NCBI GenBank assembly: GCA_016719105.1
Contig: JADKAQ010000004.1
Coordinates: 434,001-498,000, forward strand
Length of the DNA: 64,000 nucleotides
Reading direction: 5' to 3'
Origin: Gemmatimonadota bacterium
Lineage (GTDB): Bacteria > Gemmatimonadota > Gemmatimonadetes > Gemmatimonadales > Gemmatimonadaceae
Shown here: one piece after another, positions 1-7,514 of the stretch
Numbering within the stretch: the first letter of the stretch is position 1
Layout of the letters: the number at the start of each line of letters is the position of its first letter
Program-made: the position numbers and the translations under genes
The notes under the pieces: generated by a model
What the model was told of the DNA's origin: nothing
The model's database searches: none
Seen by the model: only the letters and a program-made list of their open reading frames with translations

Positions 1-187
1 CGAACCAGTTGATGTCGAGCGACTTGCAGAAGTACGGGGCGTTGAACAGCTCCTGCAGGCAGATCACCTGCGCGCCGCGCGCGTGTGCGCTGCGGACGCC
101 GGCGATGGCGCGGGCGACGTTCTCCTCGAGGTCGCGCGAGCCGGCGATCTCCTGCACGAGACCGACGGTGAACGGGGCGTTTGGCAT
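1..187 (-). CDS. Carbon-nitrogen hydrolase (N-carbamoylputrescine amidase-like), N-terminal part
   Basis: The minus strand encodes the first 62 residues of a nitrilase-superfamily amidase that runs off the left edge. It opens with MPNAPFTVGLVQ, the usual first beta strand. It then shows the segment VICLQELFNAPYFC, in which the Glu of LQEL is the expected first member of the Glu-Lys-Cys catalytic triad. ELFNAPYFC strongly resembles N-carbamoylputrescine amidases (AguB), which hydrolyse N-carbamoylputrescine to putrescine, but other omega-amidases share this start. Lys and Cys lie outside the window, so the substrate cannot be settled. The gene upstream of it here, glycerate kinase, is on the same strand with an 80-base gap. 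Confidence 0.8.
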   Translation of the reverse strand, partial: MPNAPFTVGLVQEIAGSRDLEENVARAIAGVRSAHARGAQVICLQELFNAPYFCKSLDINWF

Positions 188-267
188 GCGCGGAAACTAC
201 TGGCCACGGCGCGAACCTCCAACGTCCCGCGACGAGGGCGCGCCGCCGCCGTTGGCGTCGCGCCCCG

Positions 268-1599
268 CTACTCGAGCAGCGCGACCACCACGTCGTTGAC
301 GTTGGTCCCCGTCATCCCGGTGCGCAGCAGCGCCCCGGCGGCGTCGAGCGCGGGGTACGCGTCGTGCGCATCGAGGTCGCGCTGCGGGTCGCGACCCGCG
401 AGCGCGATGCGTGACCACGTGTGGCCATCGACGATCGCGCCAGCCGCGTCGGTCGGTCCGTCGCGTCCGTCGGTCCCGGCGGAGAGGATCGTGATGCCGC
501 GCCCCGCCGCCCCCGCCTCGTGCAACGCCTGCGCGGCGGCGAGTGCGAGTTCCTGCGCCCGCCCGCCGAGCCCGGGGTGGCCACCGAGCGAGACGGTCGT
601 CTCGCCGCCCCACACCAGGGCAAAGCGGCAGGGCGTGGTTAGAGGTGTGGGCGTCCTCGCGCGCGGCCCACGGTCGCTGCGCGCCGCGATCGCGGCGCGG
701 GCGATGGCCTCGCCCGTGGAACGCGCCCCACCCCGGATCGGCGTCGGGGCGACCCGCGCATCGATCCCGAGCGAGGCGGCTTCTTGCGCCACTCCCGCGA
801 GTGCGTCGCCATTGCCGAGGATGATGCGCGGCGTCACGCCGTGCAGCAGCGCGCTCCCGGGCTTGGGCGTCTCCGCCACCTCGCCGAGCAGGGTGCGGTC
901 GATGTACTGGCGCACCTCGTCGGGGATGTGCGGCCACAGGCGTTGCGCCTGCGCCAGCTCCACGAGGTCGGCGACGTGCCAGTGATCACCGCTGCACGGT
1001 CCGGAGGCGATCGCCGACGGATCGTCGCCGATGACGTCGGAGGCGATCAGCGCCGTGACCTGTGCCCCCTGAAGGGCGACCGCGAGCCGCCCGGCCCCCC
1101 AGCGCATGACGCGCTTGCGAAAGGCGTTCATCACCTCGATCGGGGCGCCGGCGCGGTGCAGCCCCTGAAAGAGCTCGAGCATGCCGTCGACCGAGATCCC
1201 TTCGGTTGGGGCGGCCATCAGCGAGGAGGCGCCGCCGGAGATGAGGACGATCACGTCATCACCCGGCTGGATGAGGCGCACCACGTCGCCCACGGCGTCG
1301 GCCGCGGCCAGCGAGCCGGGGCCGGGGACCGGGTGGTCGCCCGTCACGACGAGGAGCGGATCGACCGCTTCGTCACGACTGGCCGTCACGACGACCCCGC
1401 CCTCCGGGGTCCGCGTCGCGGCGGCGAGGGTGTCGAGGGCCGCGTGCGCCATCGGGACGGCGGCCTTGCCCGCGGCGATGATCCAGGGGCGGGCGCCTAA
1501 CGTGATGCCCTCGAGCGCAGCCCGGGTCGCGGCGCGTGGATCGGCGCTGCGCACGGCGGCCGCGAAGAGTTGCTCGGCGATTTGTCGCGTAGCGGTCAT
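268..1599 (-). CDS. Glycerate 2-kinase, MOFRL family
   Basis: This 443-residue protein matches the MOFRL-type glycerate kinases (GckA/TtuD). These phosphorylate D-glycerate with ATP to 2-phosphoglycerate, in the cytosol, in serine-cycle, glyoxylate or tartrate metabolism. Visible landmarks are the N-terminal AAGKAAVPMA, the phosphate-binding LISGGASSLMAAP near residue 125, SDVIGDDPSAIASGP, and the C-terminal MOFRL signature GGHPGLGGRAQELALAA followed by SAGTDGRDGPTDAAGA. Length is normal for the family. The ATG chosen gives MTATRQIA; an in-frame ATG five codons upstream (MYVSPM) is less likely. It lies downstream of the selenoprotein gene on the same strand but is separated from it by a strong hairpin. 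Confidence 0.9.
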   Translation of the reverse strand: MTATRQIAEQLFAAAVRSADPRAATRAALEGITLGARPWIIAAGKAAVPMAHAALDTLAAATRTPEGGVVVTASRDEAVDPLLVVTGDHPVPGPGSLAAADAVGDVVRLIQPGDDVIVLISGGASSLMAAPTEGISVDGMLELFQGLHRAGAPIEVMNAFRKRVMRWGAGRLAVALQGAQVTALIASDVIGDDPSAIASGPCSGDHWHVADLVELAQAQRLWPHIPDEVRQYIDRTLLGEVAETPKPGSALLHGVTPRIILGNGDALAGVAQEAASLGIDARVAPTPIRGGARSTGEAIARAAIAARSDRGPRARTPTPLTTPCRFALVWGGETTVSLGGHPGLGGRAQELALAAAQALHEAGAAGRGITILSAGTDGRDGPTDAAGAIVDGHTWSRIALAGRDPQRDLDAHDAYPALDAAGALLRTGMTGTNVNDVVVALLE

Positions 1600-1611
1600 G
1601 GGAGAAACGTA

Positions 1612-1642
1612 CAACGCCCCGGCGGTGGTTGCCGGGGCGTTG
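1612..1642 (-). terminator. Hairpin between glycerate kinase and the selenoprotein gene
   Basis: A perfect 12-bp inverted repeat, CAACGCCCCGGC and its complement around a 7-base loop, starts 7 bases past the stop of the redoxin gene. The minus-strand sequence after it is only weakly T-rich (GTTTCTC). It probably ends the redoxin transcript and isolates the glycerate kinase gene. Confidence 0.7.
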
Positions 1643-1648
1643 CACCTG

Positions 1649-2239
1649 TCAGGGCGTACCGCCCGCGGGCGGCGACAGCTTGTCGATCACTTCGCCCAAC
1701 TCGGTGTAGGCCTCCGCGGATGACTGCCGGAAGGGCTGCGCCTTGTAGGCGATCCTGCCATCGGGACCGATCACGTACAGCGACCGGTTGTCCAGCTTGT
1801 TGGCGGGCAGGTAGGCCCCGTAGAGCGTTCCCACTGCCCCGTCCCCGTCCGATGCGAACGTGAAGGGGAAGTTCGCGTCCTTCATCCACGCCACGAGCGC
1901 GGTGTCGGGATCGACGCTGATCCCGATGAGGGTCACCTTCTTCCCCCCATTGAAGAGCGTGGCGTACTGATCACGGTACGCCTCCATTTGGATCGTTCAA
2001 CCCTTGGTCCGCGCCTTGAAGAAGAAGGCGAGCACCACCGTGTTGCCCTTGTACGACGAGAGCTTGATCGCCTCGCGCATCGGGCCGTCCCGGGTGACGC
2101 CTCGCAGCGTGAAGTCCGGGGCCATGTCGCCAACCTTGGGCCCCGTCTCCGCCTGCTGTGCGCCACCAGTCGACGGCACCCCGATGGCCAGTGCGACGGC
2201 CGCTGCCATCGTCCCGAGCCTGACCGACGTGAATCGCAT
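1649..2239 (-). CDS. Exported peroxiredoxin-like selenoprotein (TGA = Sec at residue 81)
   Basis: Read through one in-frame TGA (1997-1999), this gene encodes a continuous 196-residue redoxin. A Sec signal peptide (MRFTSVRLGTMAAAVALAIG...GGAQQ) is followed by a peroxiredoxin/AhpC-TSA fold: VGDMAPDFTL, then VVLAFFFKARTKG-U-TIQMEAYRDQ, then VTLIGISVD and SLYVIGPDGRIAY. The TGA falls exactly where peroxiredoxins have the peroxidatic Cys (FxPxxxTxxCT), with the Thr at -3 kept. No Cys occurs anywhere else, so the enzyme would be a 1-Sec type lacking a resolving Cys. The predicted role is periplasmic peroxide or hydroperoxide reduction. A SECIS-like hairpin follows the TGA. The start ATG at 2239 has AGGA eight bases upstream; an ATG two codons earlier is too close to it. 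Treating TGA as a stop would leave two pieces of a single domain. The sel genes are not in this window. Confidence 0.85.
1961..1999 (-). promoter_or_regulatory. Predicted bacterial SECIS element with its UGA
   Basis: After the UGA come 14 bases, then a perfect 7-bp stem (GGCGUAC / GUACGCC) closing the 8-base loop CGUGAUCA. UGA to apical loop is 21 bases, inside the range known for bacterial SECIS elements (about 16-37). The loop has a G at its second position and a GU, as SelB recognition usually needs. The hairpin lies inside the reading frame, as expected in bacteria. Confidence 0.75.
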
Positions 2240-2484
2240 GTCCATTGTCCTGGCAGGTGTGCGCGAAAAGTGCGAGCGCGGTGTCGACTTTCGCAACACG
2301 CGCCGCGGGCGCGAGGCGTACCCCCCACCGGCTCCGCGCAATCGCGAATGGACACTGCGCTGTCCGTGACGGGGACACCCGGGCCGGCACCCATCGCGTA
2401 AGTCGTTGCGCTGCATCGCGACGGAGTTCGGCACGACGCGTGCCCTGCATGGGGACACCCGCACCACCCCCATTGGAGGGCCCC
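2240..2484. promoter_or_regulatory. Divergent intergenic region with direct repeats
   Basis: This 245-base region separates the divergent selenoprotein and lipoprotein genes and should hold both promoters. It contains the 11-mer GGGGACACCCG twice (2371-2381 and 2451-2461), exactly 80 bases apart, and a near-perfect inverted repeat GGACACTGCGCTGTCC at 2350-2365. No convincing -35/-10 pair was seen. The repeats may be operator sites, but this is inference. Confidence 0.3.
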
Positions 2485-3027
2485 ATGACGATCTCGCGTG
2501 CTTCCCTGTTTGTCGTCGTAGTCGCGTCGCTCGCCACGCTCGCCGCGTGCCAGAAGGCAGAGACACCGGCGCTCGACACCGCGCTTCGCAACGACCTCTC
2601 CCTCGCCTCGCAGGCGCAGCCCTACCAGCCGCAGATGTACGTCTCGCCGCAGGAGCAGGGGTATGCGTACGGTGCGCAGGGCTACTACCCGCAGCCGCAA
2701 TACCCGCCGCAGTACTACCCGCAGCCGTACTACCAGCCGCGTCCGCAGCCGGTGGTCTATCGTCAGGCACCTGCACCGCGCGTGATTCGCCGCGCGCCGG
2801 CGAGCGAGCCCGTCTACAGTGGGTCGAGTGCGGGCGGGGTGTACGGTGGCGAGGAACCGGTCATCAAGAATACCAAGCGTGACGCCATCATCGGCGCGGC
2901 GGCCGGGGCGGCCATTGGAGTGGCCAGCACGCGCAACACGCTCAAGGGGGCGATCATCGGCGCGGCGGCTGGCGGATTGCTCGGCGCCGTGGTCGGCGAG
3001 AAGATCGACGTGCGACGTCCGCGTTAG
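2485..3027 (+). CDS. Glycine-zipper lipoprotein with Tyr/Pro/Gln-rich spacer
   Basis: The function of this 180-residue envelope protein is not known. It starts with a lipoprotein signal peptide ending in the lipobox LAAC (Cys about residue 21). A low-complexity segment rich in Tyr, Pro and Gln (GYYPQPQYPPQYYPQPYYQP) covers about residues 45-95. The C-terminus carries two glycine-zipper hairpins, AIIGAAAGAAIGVAS and GAIIGAAAGGLLGAVVGEK. This is the layout of YmgG/Rick_17kDa-like membrane-associated lipoproteins. A good ribosome site (GGAGGG) precedes the ATG. It is divergent from the selenoprotein gene and is ended by a strong hairpin. Confidence 0.8.
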   Translation: MTISRASLFVVVVASLATLAACQKAETPALDTALRNDLSLASQAQPYQPQMYVSPQEQGYAYGAQGYYPQPQYPPQYYPQPYYQPRPQPVVYRQAPAPRVIRRAPASEPVYSGSSAGGVYGGEEPVIKNTKRDAIIGAAAGAAIGVASTRNTLKGAIIGAAAGGLLGAVVGEKIDVRRPR

Positions 3028-3063
3028 GCTCGCGGCACGGACCGGGCGTACGAGCGACCGGGG

Positions 3064-3090
3064 CGGCGGGGGCCATCGTGGCCCCCGCCG
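3064..3090. terminator. Bidirectional hairpin between convergent genes
   Basis: A perfect 12-bp stem (CGGCGGGGGCCA and its complement) closes a TCG loop between the convergent lipoprotein and lipid kinase genes. There is no T tract on either side, but its position and stability suggest termination of both. Confidence 0.6.
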
Positions 3091-3127
3091 TCGTGCGTCC
3101 CCCCTCGCCACCACCCGATCCCGGCGC

Positions 3128-4051
3128 TCAGGTGCCCACCGCCAGCCGCAACGCCCCCTGGTGGCAGCGCACCGTGAGGGTCGACTCCCGCGCCTGGTGC
3201 AGCTCCCCGTCGGCATCGAACAGGGGAGGGGCGTCGAAGGTGAGCGTCACCTCGCGCACGGTGCGCCGGCTCACCTCGGGCGCGCCGATGTGCGTCCCGC
3301 GCGTGGCCCCCGCAAAGACAGCGATGCGCCGCCAGGCCGGGCCATCGGCCACGCGCACCACATCCAGCAGCCCGTCCTCCACCGTCGCCCCCGGCGCGAT
3401 GAGGAAGCCCCCGCCAAAACGCGGGCCGTTGGAGACGACGACCGCGAGGTGATGCGCGCGCGGAAAGACCGCCGGCGCCCCCTCGCCCTCGGCCGGGTAC
3501 GTCAGCGCTGCCTCGAAGCCGCGGTAGGCGAACAGCTTGCGCGCGGCGGTCAGGAGGTACACGGCGTGCCCGCGCAGCCACGTCACGCCCTGCGTTCCGC
3601 GCAGCACCTCGGCGTCGAAACCGAAGCCGGCGCAGTTCACGAAGTGCACCCCGTCGACTTCGCCTACGTCGATGGCGCGCTCCCGCGCGCCGAGGGCAAT
3701 GGCGAGCGCCGCGTCGAGGTCGTGCGCAGGGACGCCGGTGGCGAAGGCGAGGTCGTTGCCGGTCCCAGCGGCCAACAGGGCCAGTCGCGGGCGCCGGGCG
3801 CTGGCGATGATCCCGCGCACCACGTTGCCCCAGGTGCCGTCGCCGCCTAACGCCAGGATCGTCCCGGCGCCGGCCTCGGCCGCCGCGCGGGCCAGCGCCG
3901 TTTCCTCGCCGGCGCGTGTCGTCAGATGCAACGTGTGCGGATGCCCGCGTCCCAGCGCCTGCTCGAGCCGCGGGATGAGGCGCGACGCCCGCCCGCGCCC
4001 GGCGGCGGGGTTGGCGATGATCGCGAGGGGGAGGGGCGATGGGGTGGACAT
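3128..4051 (-). CDS. Diacylglycerol kinase family lipid kinase
   Basis: A 307-residue soluble kinase of the DAGK catalytic family (DgkB/YegS/BmrU-like), which phosphorylates a membrane lipid such as diacylglycerol or sphingoid base with ATP. It shows the family's sequential motifs: IIANPAAGRGRA at the N-terminus, the nucleotide site LALGGDGTWGNVV, AAGTGNDLAFATG, and NCAGFGFDAEVLRG. The C-terminal lobe carries the usual FDADGELH element. The ATG giving MSTPSPLPLAII was chosen; the open frame extends nine codons further without conserved sequence. An octamer copy (GCCTAACG on the plus strand) encodes the Leu-Gly of LALGGDG. It is convergent with the lipoprotein gene. The lipid substrate is not predictable. 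Confidence 0.85.
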   Translation of the reverse strand: MSTPSPLPLAIIANPAAGRGRASRLIPRLEQALGRGHPHTLHLTTRAGEETALARAAAEAGAGTILALGGDGTWGNVVRGIIASARRPRLALLAAGTGNDLAFATGVPAHDLDAALAIALGARERAIDVGEVDGVHFVNCAGFGFDAEVLRGTQGVTWLRGHAVYLLTAARKLFAYRGFEAALTYPAEGEGAPAVFPRAHHLAVVVSNGPRFGGGFLIAPGATVEDGLLDVVRVADGPAWRRIAVFAGATRGTHIGAPEVSRRTVREVTLTFDAPPLFDADGELHQARESTLTVRCHQGALRLAVGT

Positions 4052-4126
4052 GCGCCCCCAAAGAAACGGCGGCGCCACTCCCGAGGGAATGGCGCCGCCG
4101 CCGCGCGCGTGGAACCCGCGCCGGCG

Positions 4127-6880
4127 CTACCGCCCGCCCACCAGCTGCCGCAGGACGTACGGGAGGATCCCCCCGTTGCGGTAGTACTGCATCTCTTCCG
4201 GCGTGTCGATGCGGGAACGTGCCGCAAAGCGCGTCTCCGTACCGTCCGCGGCACGGGCCACCACGGTGAGCGTGGCGCGCGGCGTCATCGCGTCCGACAG
4301 CCCCTCGAGGGTGTACGTCTCGAAGCCGGTGAGCCCCAGCGACTGGCGCGTGGCCCCGTCGGCGAACTCCAGCGGGATCACCCCCATCCCGACCAGGTTC
4401 GAGCGATGGATGCGCTCGAACGATTCGGCGATCACCGCGCGTACGCCGAGCAGCATCGTCCCCTTGGCCGCCCAGTCGCGCGACGACCCGGTCCCGTACT
4501 CCTTGCCGGCGATGATGATCAGCGGCGTCCCCGCCGCCTTGTACGACTCGCTCGCCTCGTAGAACGAGGTCGGCGGCGCGTCGGGCGACGTGCGCGTCCA
4601 CCACCCTTCCATCCCCGCCGTCAGTTCATTCTTGAGGCGGATGTTGGCGAACGTGCCGCGCATCATCACTTCGTGGTTGCCGCGACGGGCACCGTACGAG
4701 TTGAAGTCCTTCTTGGGAACACCTAACGACAGGAGCCACTGCCCGGCCGGGCTCTTCTCGGCGATCGAACCGGCCGGCGAGATGTGGTCGGTGGTGATCG
4801 AGTCGCCGAACATCCCGAGGACGCGGGCCCCGGCAATCGGCTGCACCCCCGGCGGCGTCATCGTCATCCCGGTGAAGTACGGCGGGTGCTTCACGTACGT
4901 CGAGGCGTCGTCCCAGGCGTAGCGCGATCCCGTGGGGATGCGGATCGCCTGCCACTGCGCGTCGCCGGCGAACACGTCGCCGTACTCGGCCTCGAACTGC
5001 TCGCGCTTGACGGACGAGAGCACGACATCGGCCACTTCCTGCGCCGTCGGCCAGATGTCGCGGAGGAAGACCGGGCCGTCAGCCCCAACGCCGATCGGCT
5101 CGCGATCGAAGTCGATGTCCATGCGCCCGGCCAGGGCGTAGGCCACGACCAGCGGCGGCGAGGCGAGGTAGTTGAAGCGGGTCTGCGGATTGACGCGCCC
5201 TTCGAAGTTGCGGTTCCCCGAGAGGACGGCCGCCACCGTCAGCTTGCCGTCGTCGATCGCCTTGACGATCGGGTCGGGGAGCGGGCCGGAGTTGCCGATG
5301 CACGTGGTGCAGCCGTACCCGACGATCTGGAAGCCTAACGCGTCGAGCGCCGGCTGCACGCCGGCCTTGTCGAAGTAGTCGCGCACCACCTTGGAGCCCG
5401 GCGCCAGCGACGTCTTGACCCACGGCTTGCTCGTGAGCCCCTTGGCCGTCGCCTTCTGGGCGAGCAGGCCGGCCGCGAGCATCACGCTCGGGTTGGACGT
5501 GTTGGTGCACGACGTGATGGCGGCGATGACGACCGCGCCGTCCTTGAGGGTGAACGACTGGCCGCGCCACTCGCACGCGATGCCGGCGCTCTCGTGCGTC
5601 GGCCCCTCGTTCTCCATCACCGCGACCGCGGACTTTTCCGCCTTGGCCTTCGCCGCCGCCTGCTGCTGCTCATGGTGCGCCCGCAGCGACTCGGTGTAGT
5701 TGGCCTTGACCGCGGTAAGCGGGATGCGATCCTGCGGACGCTTGGGGCCGGCCAGCGACGGGACCACCGTCGACAGGTCGAGCTCGAGCGTGTCGGTGTA
5801 CTCGGGGTCGGCCATCCCGTCTTCGCGGAAGAGCCCCTGCGACTTCGTGTACGCTTCGACCAGTTGCACCTGCTCTTCGCTGCGCCCCGAGAGGCGCAGG
5901 TACTTGAGCGTCTCGTGGTCCACCGGGAAGAAGCCCATCGTGGCGCCGTACTCCGGCGCCATGTTGGCGATCGTCGCGCGGTCGGCGAGGGCGAGCGACG
6001 ACAGCCCGTCACCATAGTACTCGACGAACTTCCCCACGACCTTCTTCTTGCGCAGCATCTCGGTGCAGGTGAGCACCAGGTCGGTCGCCGTTGCGCCTGG
6101 CGGAAGTTTCCCCGTCAGCTTGAAGCCGATCACCTCGGGAATCAGCATCGACACCGGCTGCCCCAGCATCGCCGCCTCGGCCTCGATCCCGCCGACGCCC
6201 CAGCCCAGCACCCCCAAGCCGTTGATCATCGTGGTGTGCGAGTCCGTCCCCACCAGCGAGTCGCAATACGCCACCGTCTCGCCGTCGCTCGTCGCCGTGA
6301 AGACCACCTGCCCGAGGTACTCGAGGTTCACCTGGTGGCAGATCCCCGTCCCCGGCGGCACCACGCGGAAGTTGCGCAGCGCCTCCTGCCCCCAGCGCAG
6401 GAACTGGTAGCGCTCCAGGTTGCGCTCGTACTCGAGGTTCACGTTGAGCAGGAACGCCGCCTCGGTCCCGTACTCGTCGACCTGCACCGAGTGATCGATG
6501 ACGAGGTCCACCGGCTGCAACGGGTTGATCTTCGTCGGATCGCCCCCCAGCGTGGCGATCGCGTCACGCATCGCCGCCAGGTCCACCACGCAGGGCACGC
6601 CGGTGAAGTCCTGCAACAGCACGCGCGCCGTGCGGAAGGCAATCTCCTTGTCCACCGGGTGCTTCACGTCCCACGTGGCCAGCGTCTCGATGTCCCCCTT
6701 CTTCACGAACGCGCCGTCCTCGCCACGGAGCAGGTTCTCGAGCAGAACCTTGAGGGAGAAGGGGAGGCGGTCGACCTTCCCGCCCGACAGCGCGCGCAGC
6801 GCGTCGAGTCGGAACATGGTGTACGACCGGGGGCCAACGGTGAGGGTGGCCTTGCTGCCGAAGGAATTCGGATGGGTCAT
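4127..6880 (-). CDS. acnA: Aconitate hydratase A (aconitase)
   Basis: This 917-residue enzyme interconverts citrate and isocitrate in the TCA cycle using a [4Fe-4S] cluster. It has the AcnA/IRP1 architecture: substrate-binding DSVVGTDSHTTMINGLGVLGWG-type sequence (here DSLVGTDSHT), the cluster Cys in AITSCTNTSNP, two further ligands in GYGCTTCIGNSGP, and the swivel-domain motifs MFGDSITTDHISPAG, NSYGARRGNHEVMMRG and GKEYGTGSSRDWAAKG. Length is typical. The start MTHPNSFGSKATL matches the family; the frame upstream is unconserved. It stands alone, with a long gap upstream and the lipid kinase downstream on the same strand, 75 bases away. Confidence 0.97.
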   Translation of the reverse strand: MTHPNSFGSKATLTVGPRSYTMFRLDALRALSGGKVDRLPFSLKVLLENLLRGEDGAFVKKGDIETLATWDVKHPVDKEIAFRTARVLLQDFTGVPCVVDLAAMRDAIATLGGDPTKINPLQPVDLVIDHSVQVDEYGTEAAFLLNVNLEYERNLERYQFLRWGQEALRNFRVVPPGTGICHQVNLEYLGQVVFTATSDGETVAYCDSLVGTDSHTTMINGLGVLGWGVGGIEAEAAMLGQPVSMLIPEVIGFKLTGKLPPGATATDLVLTCTEMLRKKKVVGKFVEYYGDGLSSLALADRATIANMAPEYGATMGFFPVDHETLKYLRLSGRSEEQVQLVEAYTKSQGLFREDGMADPEYTDTLELDLSTVVPSLAGPKRPQDRIPLTAVKANYTESLRAHHEQQQAAAKAKAEKSAVAVMENEGPTHESAGIACEWRGQSFTLKDGAVVIAAITSCTNTSNPSVMLAAGLLAQKATAKGLTSKPWVKTSLAPGSKVVRDYFDKAGVQPALDALGFQIVGYGCTTCIGNSGPLPDPIVKAIDDGKLTVAAVLSGNRNFEGRVNPQTRFNYLASPPLVVAYALAGRMDIDFDREPIGVGADGPVFLRDIWPTAQEVADVVLSSVKREQFEAEYGDVFAGDAQWQAIRIPTGSRYAWDDASTYVKHPPYFTGMTMTPPGVQPIAGARVLGMFGDSITTDHISPAGSIAEKSPAGQWLLSLGVPKKDFNSYGARRGNHEVMMRGTFANIRLKNELTAGMEGWWTRTSPDAPPTSFYEASESYKAAGTPLIIIAGKEYGTGSSRDWAAKGTMLLGVRAVIAESFERIHRSNLVGMGVIPLEFADGATRQSLGLTGFETYTLEGLSDAMTPRATLTVVARAADGTETRFAARSRIDTPEEMQYYRNGGILPYVLRQLVGGR

Positions 6881-7514
6881 GAGCTCATCACGCAGATGAG
6901 GGCGCCGCAGGCCGCGGCGCAGTGAGTCGCGGAGCCACTGGCGGCGGCTCACGGCCCCCGCCAGGCTGCGCCTAATGTAGTGACAGTCCCCCAAGTATCG
7001 GAGCAGACGCACCCGTTCCCGCACTCCGACCCCCGCACCACGCCGTCCACTGCTCGGACTCTGGCGCCGTCACCCGCGGGCCCTCCTGCCTCACGGGCAC
7101 CCCAGTGCGGGGGCTGGCGTTTCGGCAAACGCGGGCCAACTCCTGTCCGACGCGTGGCCACGAAGTGGACTGGTCCCAGGTGCCCGAATAGGGGCCGCGC
7201 CCGCGGGGCACCGTCGGCGAGGGGCTTGGCCGGGCTGGCCACGCACCGCGCCTTCGCTCGACGGTCGGATCGTCGAGGCGTCGACGACCTCGTCGCCGAC
7301 CAGCGTGACGGCCGCCTTCGAGTGCGCTGACGCCGGGACCCCCCCCGCCGGGGGGCAGGGGGAAAGGGGGAGCCCGCGCCGCGCCTCGCCCGCGGCGGTA
7401 GATTCGGTCCTCGGGACGCGACGCGGACGCGCGGCCCGCTCCGCGCTCCGAATTGGGTCCCGACGGCCTGGCGTTCTGTCCGTGCGGCCTCGGTCCCCTC
7501 ACCCTGGCCTCACG
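6881..7514. other. 634-base intergenic region, no gene recognised
   Basis: This region lies between the divergent aconitase and M20 peptidase genes. Reading frames crossing it show no family signature and look like high-G+C background. It should contain both promoters, but no clear -35/-10 pair stands out. There is a C/G-run patch near 7340-7375 (CCCCCCCGCCGGGGGGC) that can fold into a short hairpin. Confidence 0.4.

Noticed and set aside
1649..1987. A separate small redoxin gene starting at ATG 1987, with a truncated gene upstream
   Set aside because: Both pieces belong to one peroxiredoxin domain in the same frame, split only by TGA at the catalytic position. The would-be start has no ribosome site and lies beside the SECIS-like stem.
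3024..4604. 526-codon open frame on the minus strand across the lipid kinase
   Set aside because: The kinase motifs are in another frame; this one is low-complexity Arg/Ala/Gly sequence.
5594..6925. 443-codon open frame on the plus strand
   Set aside because: It lies antisense to aconitase, whose motifs are unmistakable. The sequence is Arg/His-rich background.
7260..7330. Minus-strand segment reading SKAAVTLVGDEVVDAST as a gene remnant
   Set aside because: It is too short, has no convincing family match, and nothing conserved continues on either side.
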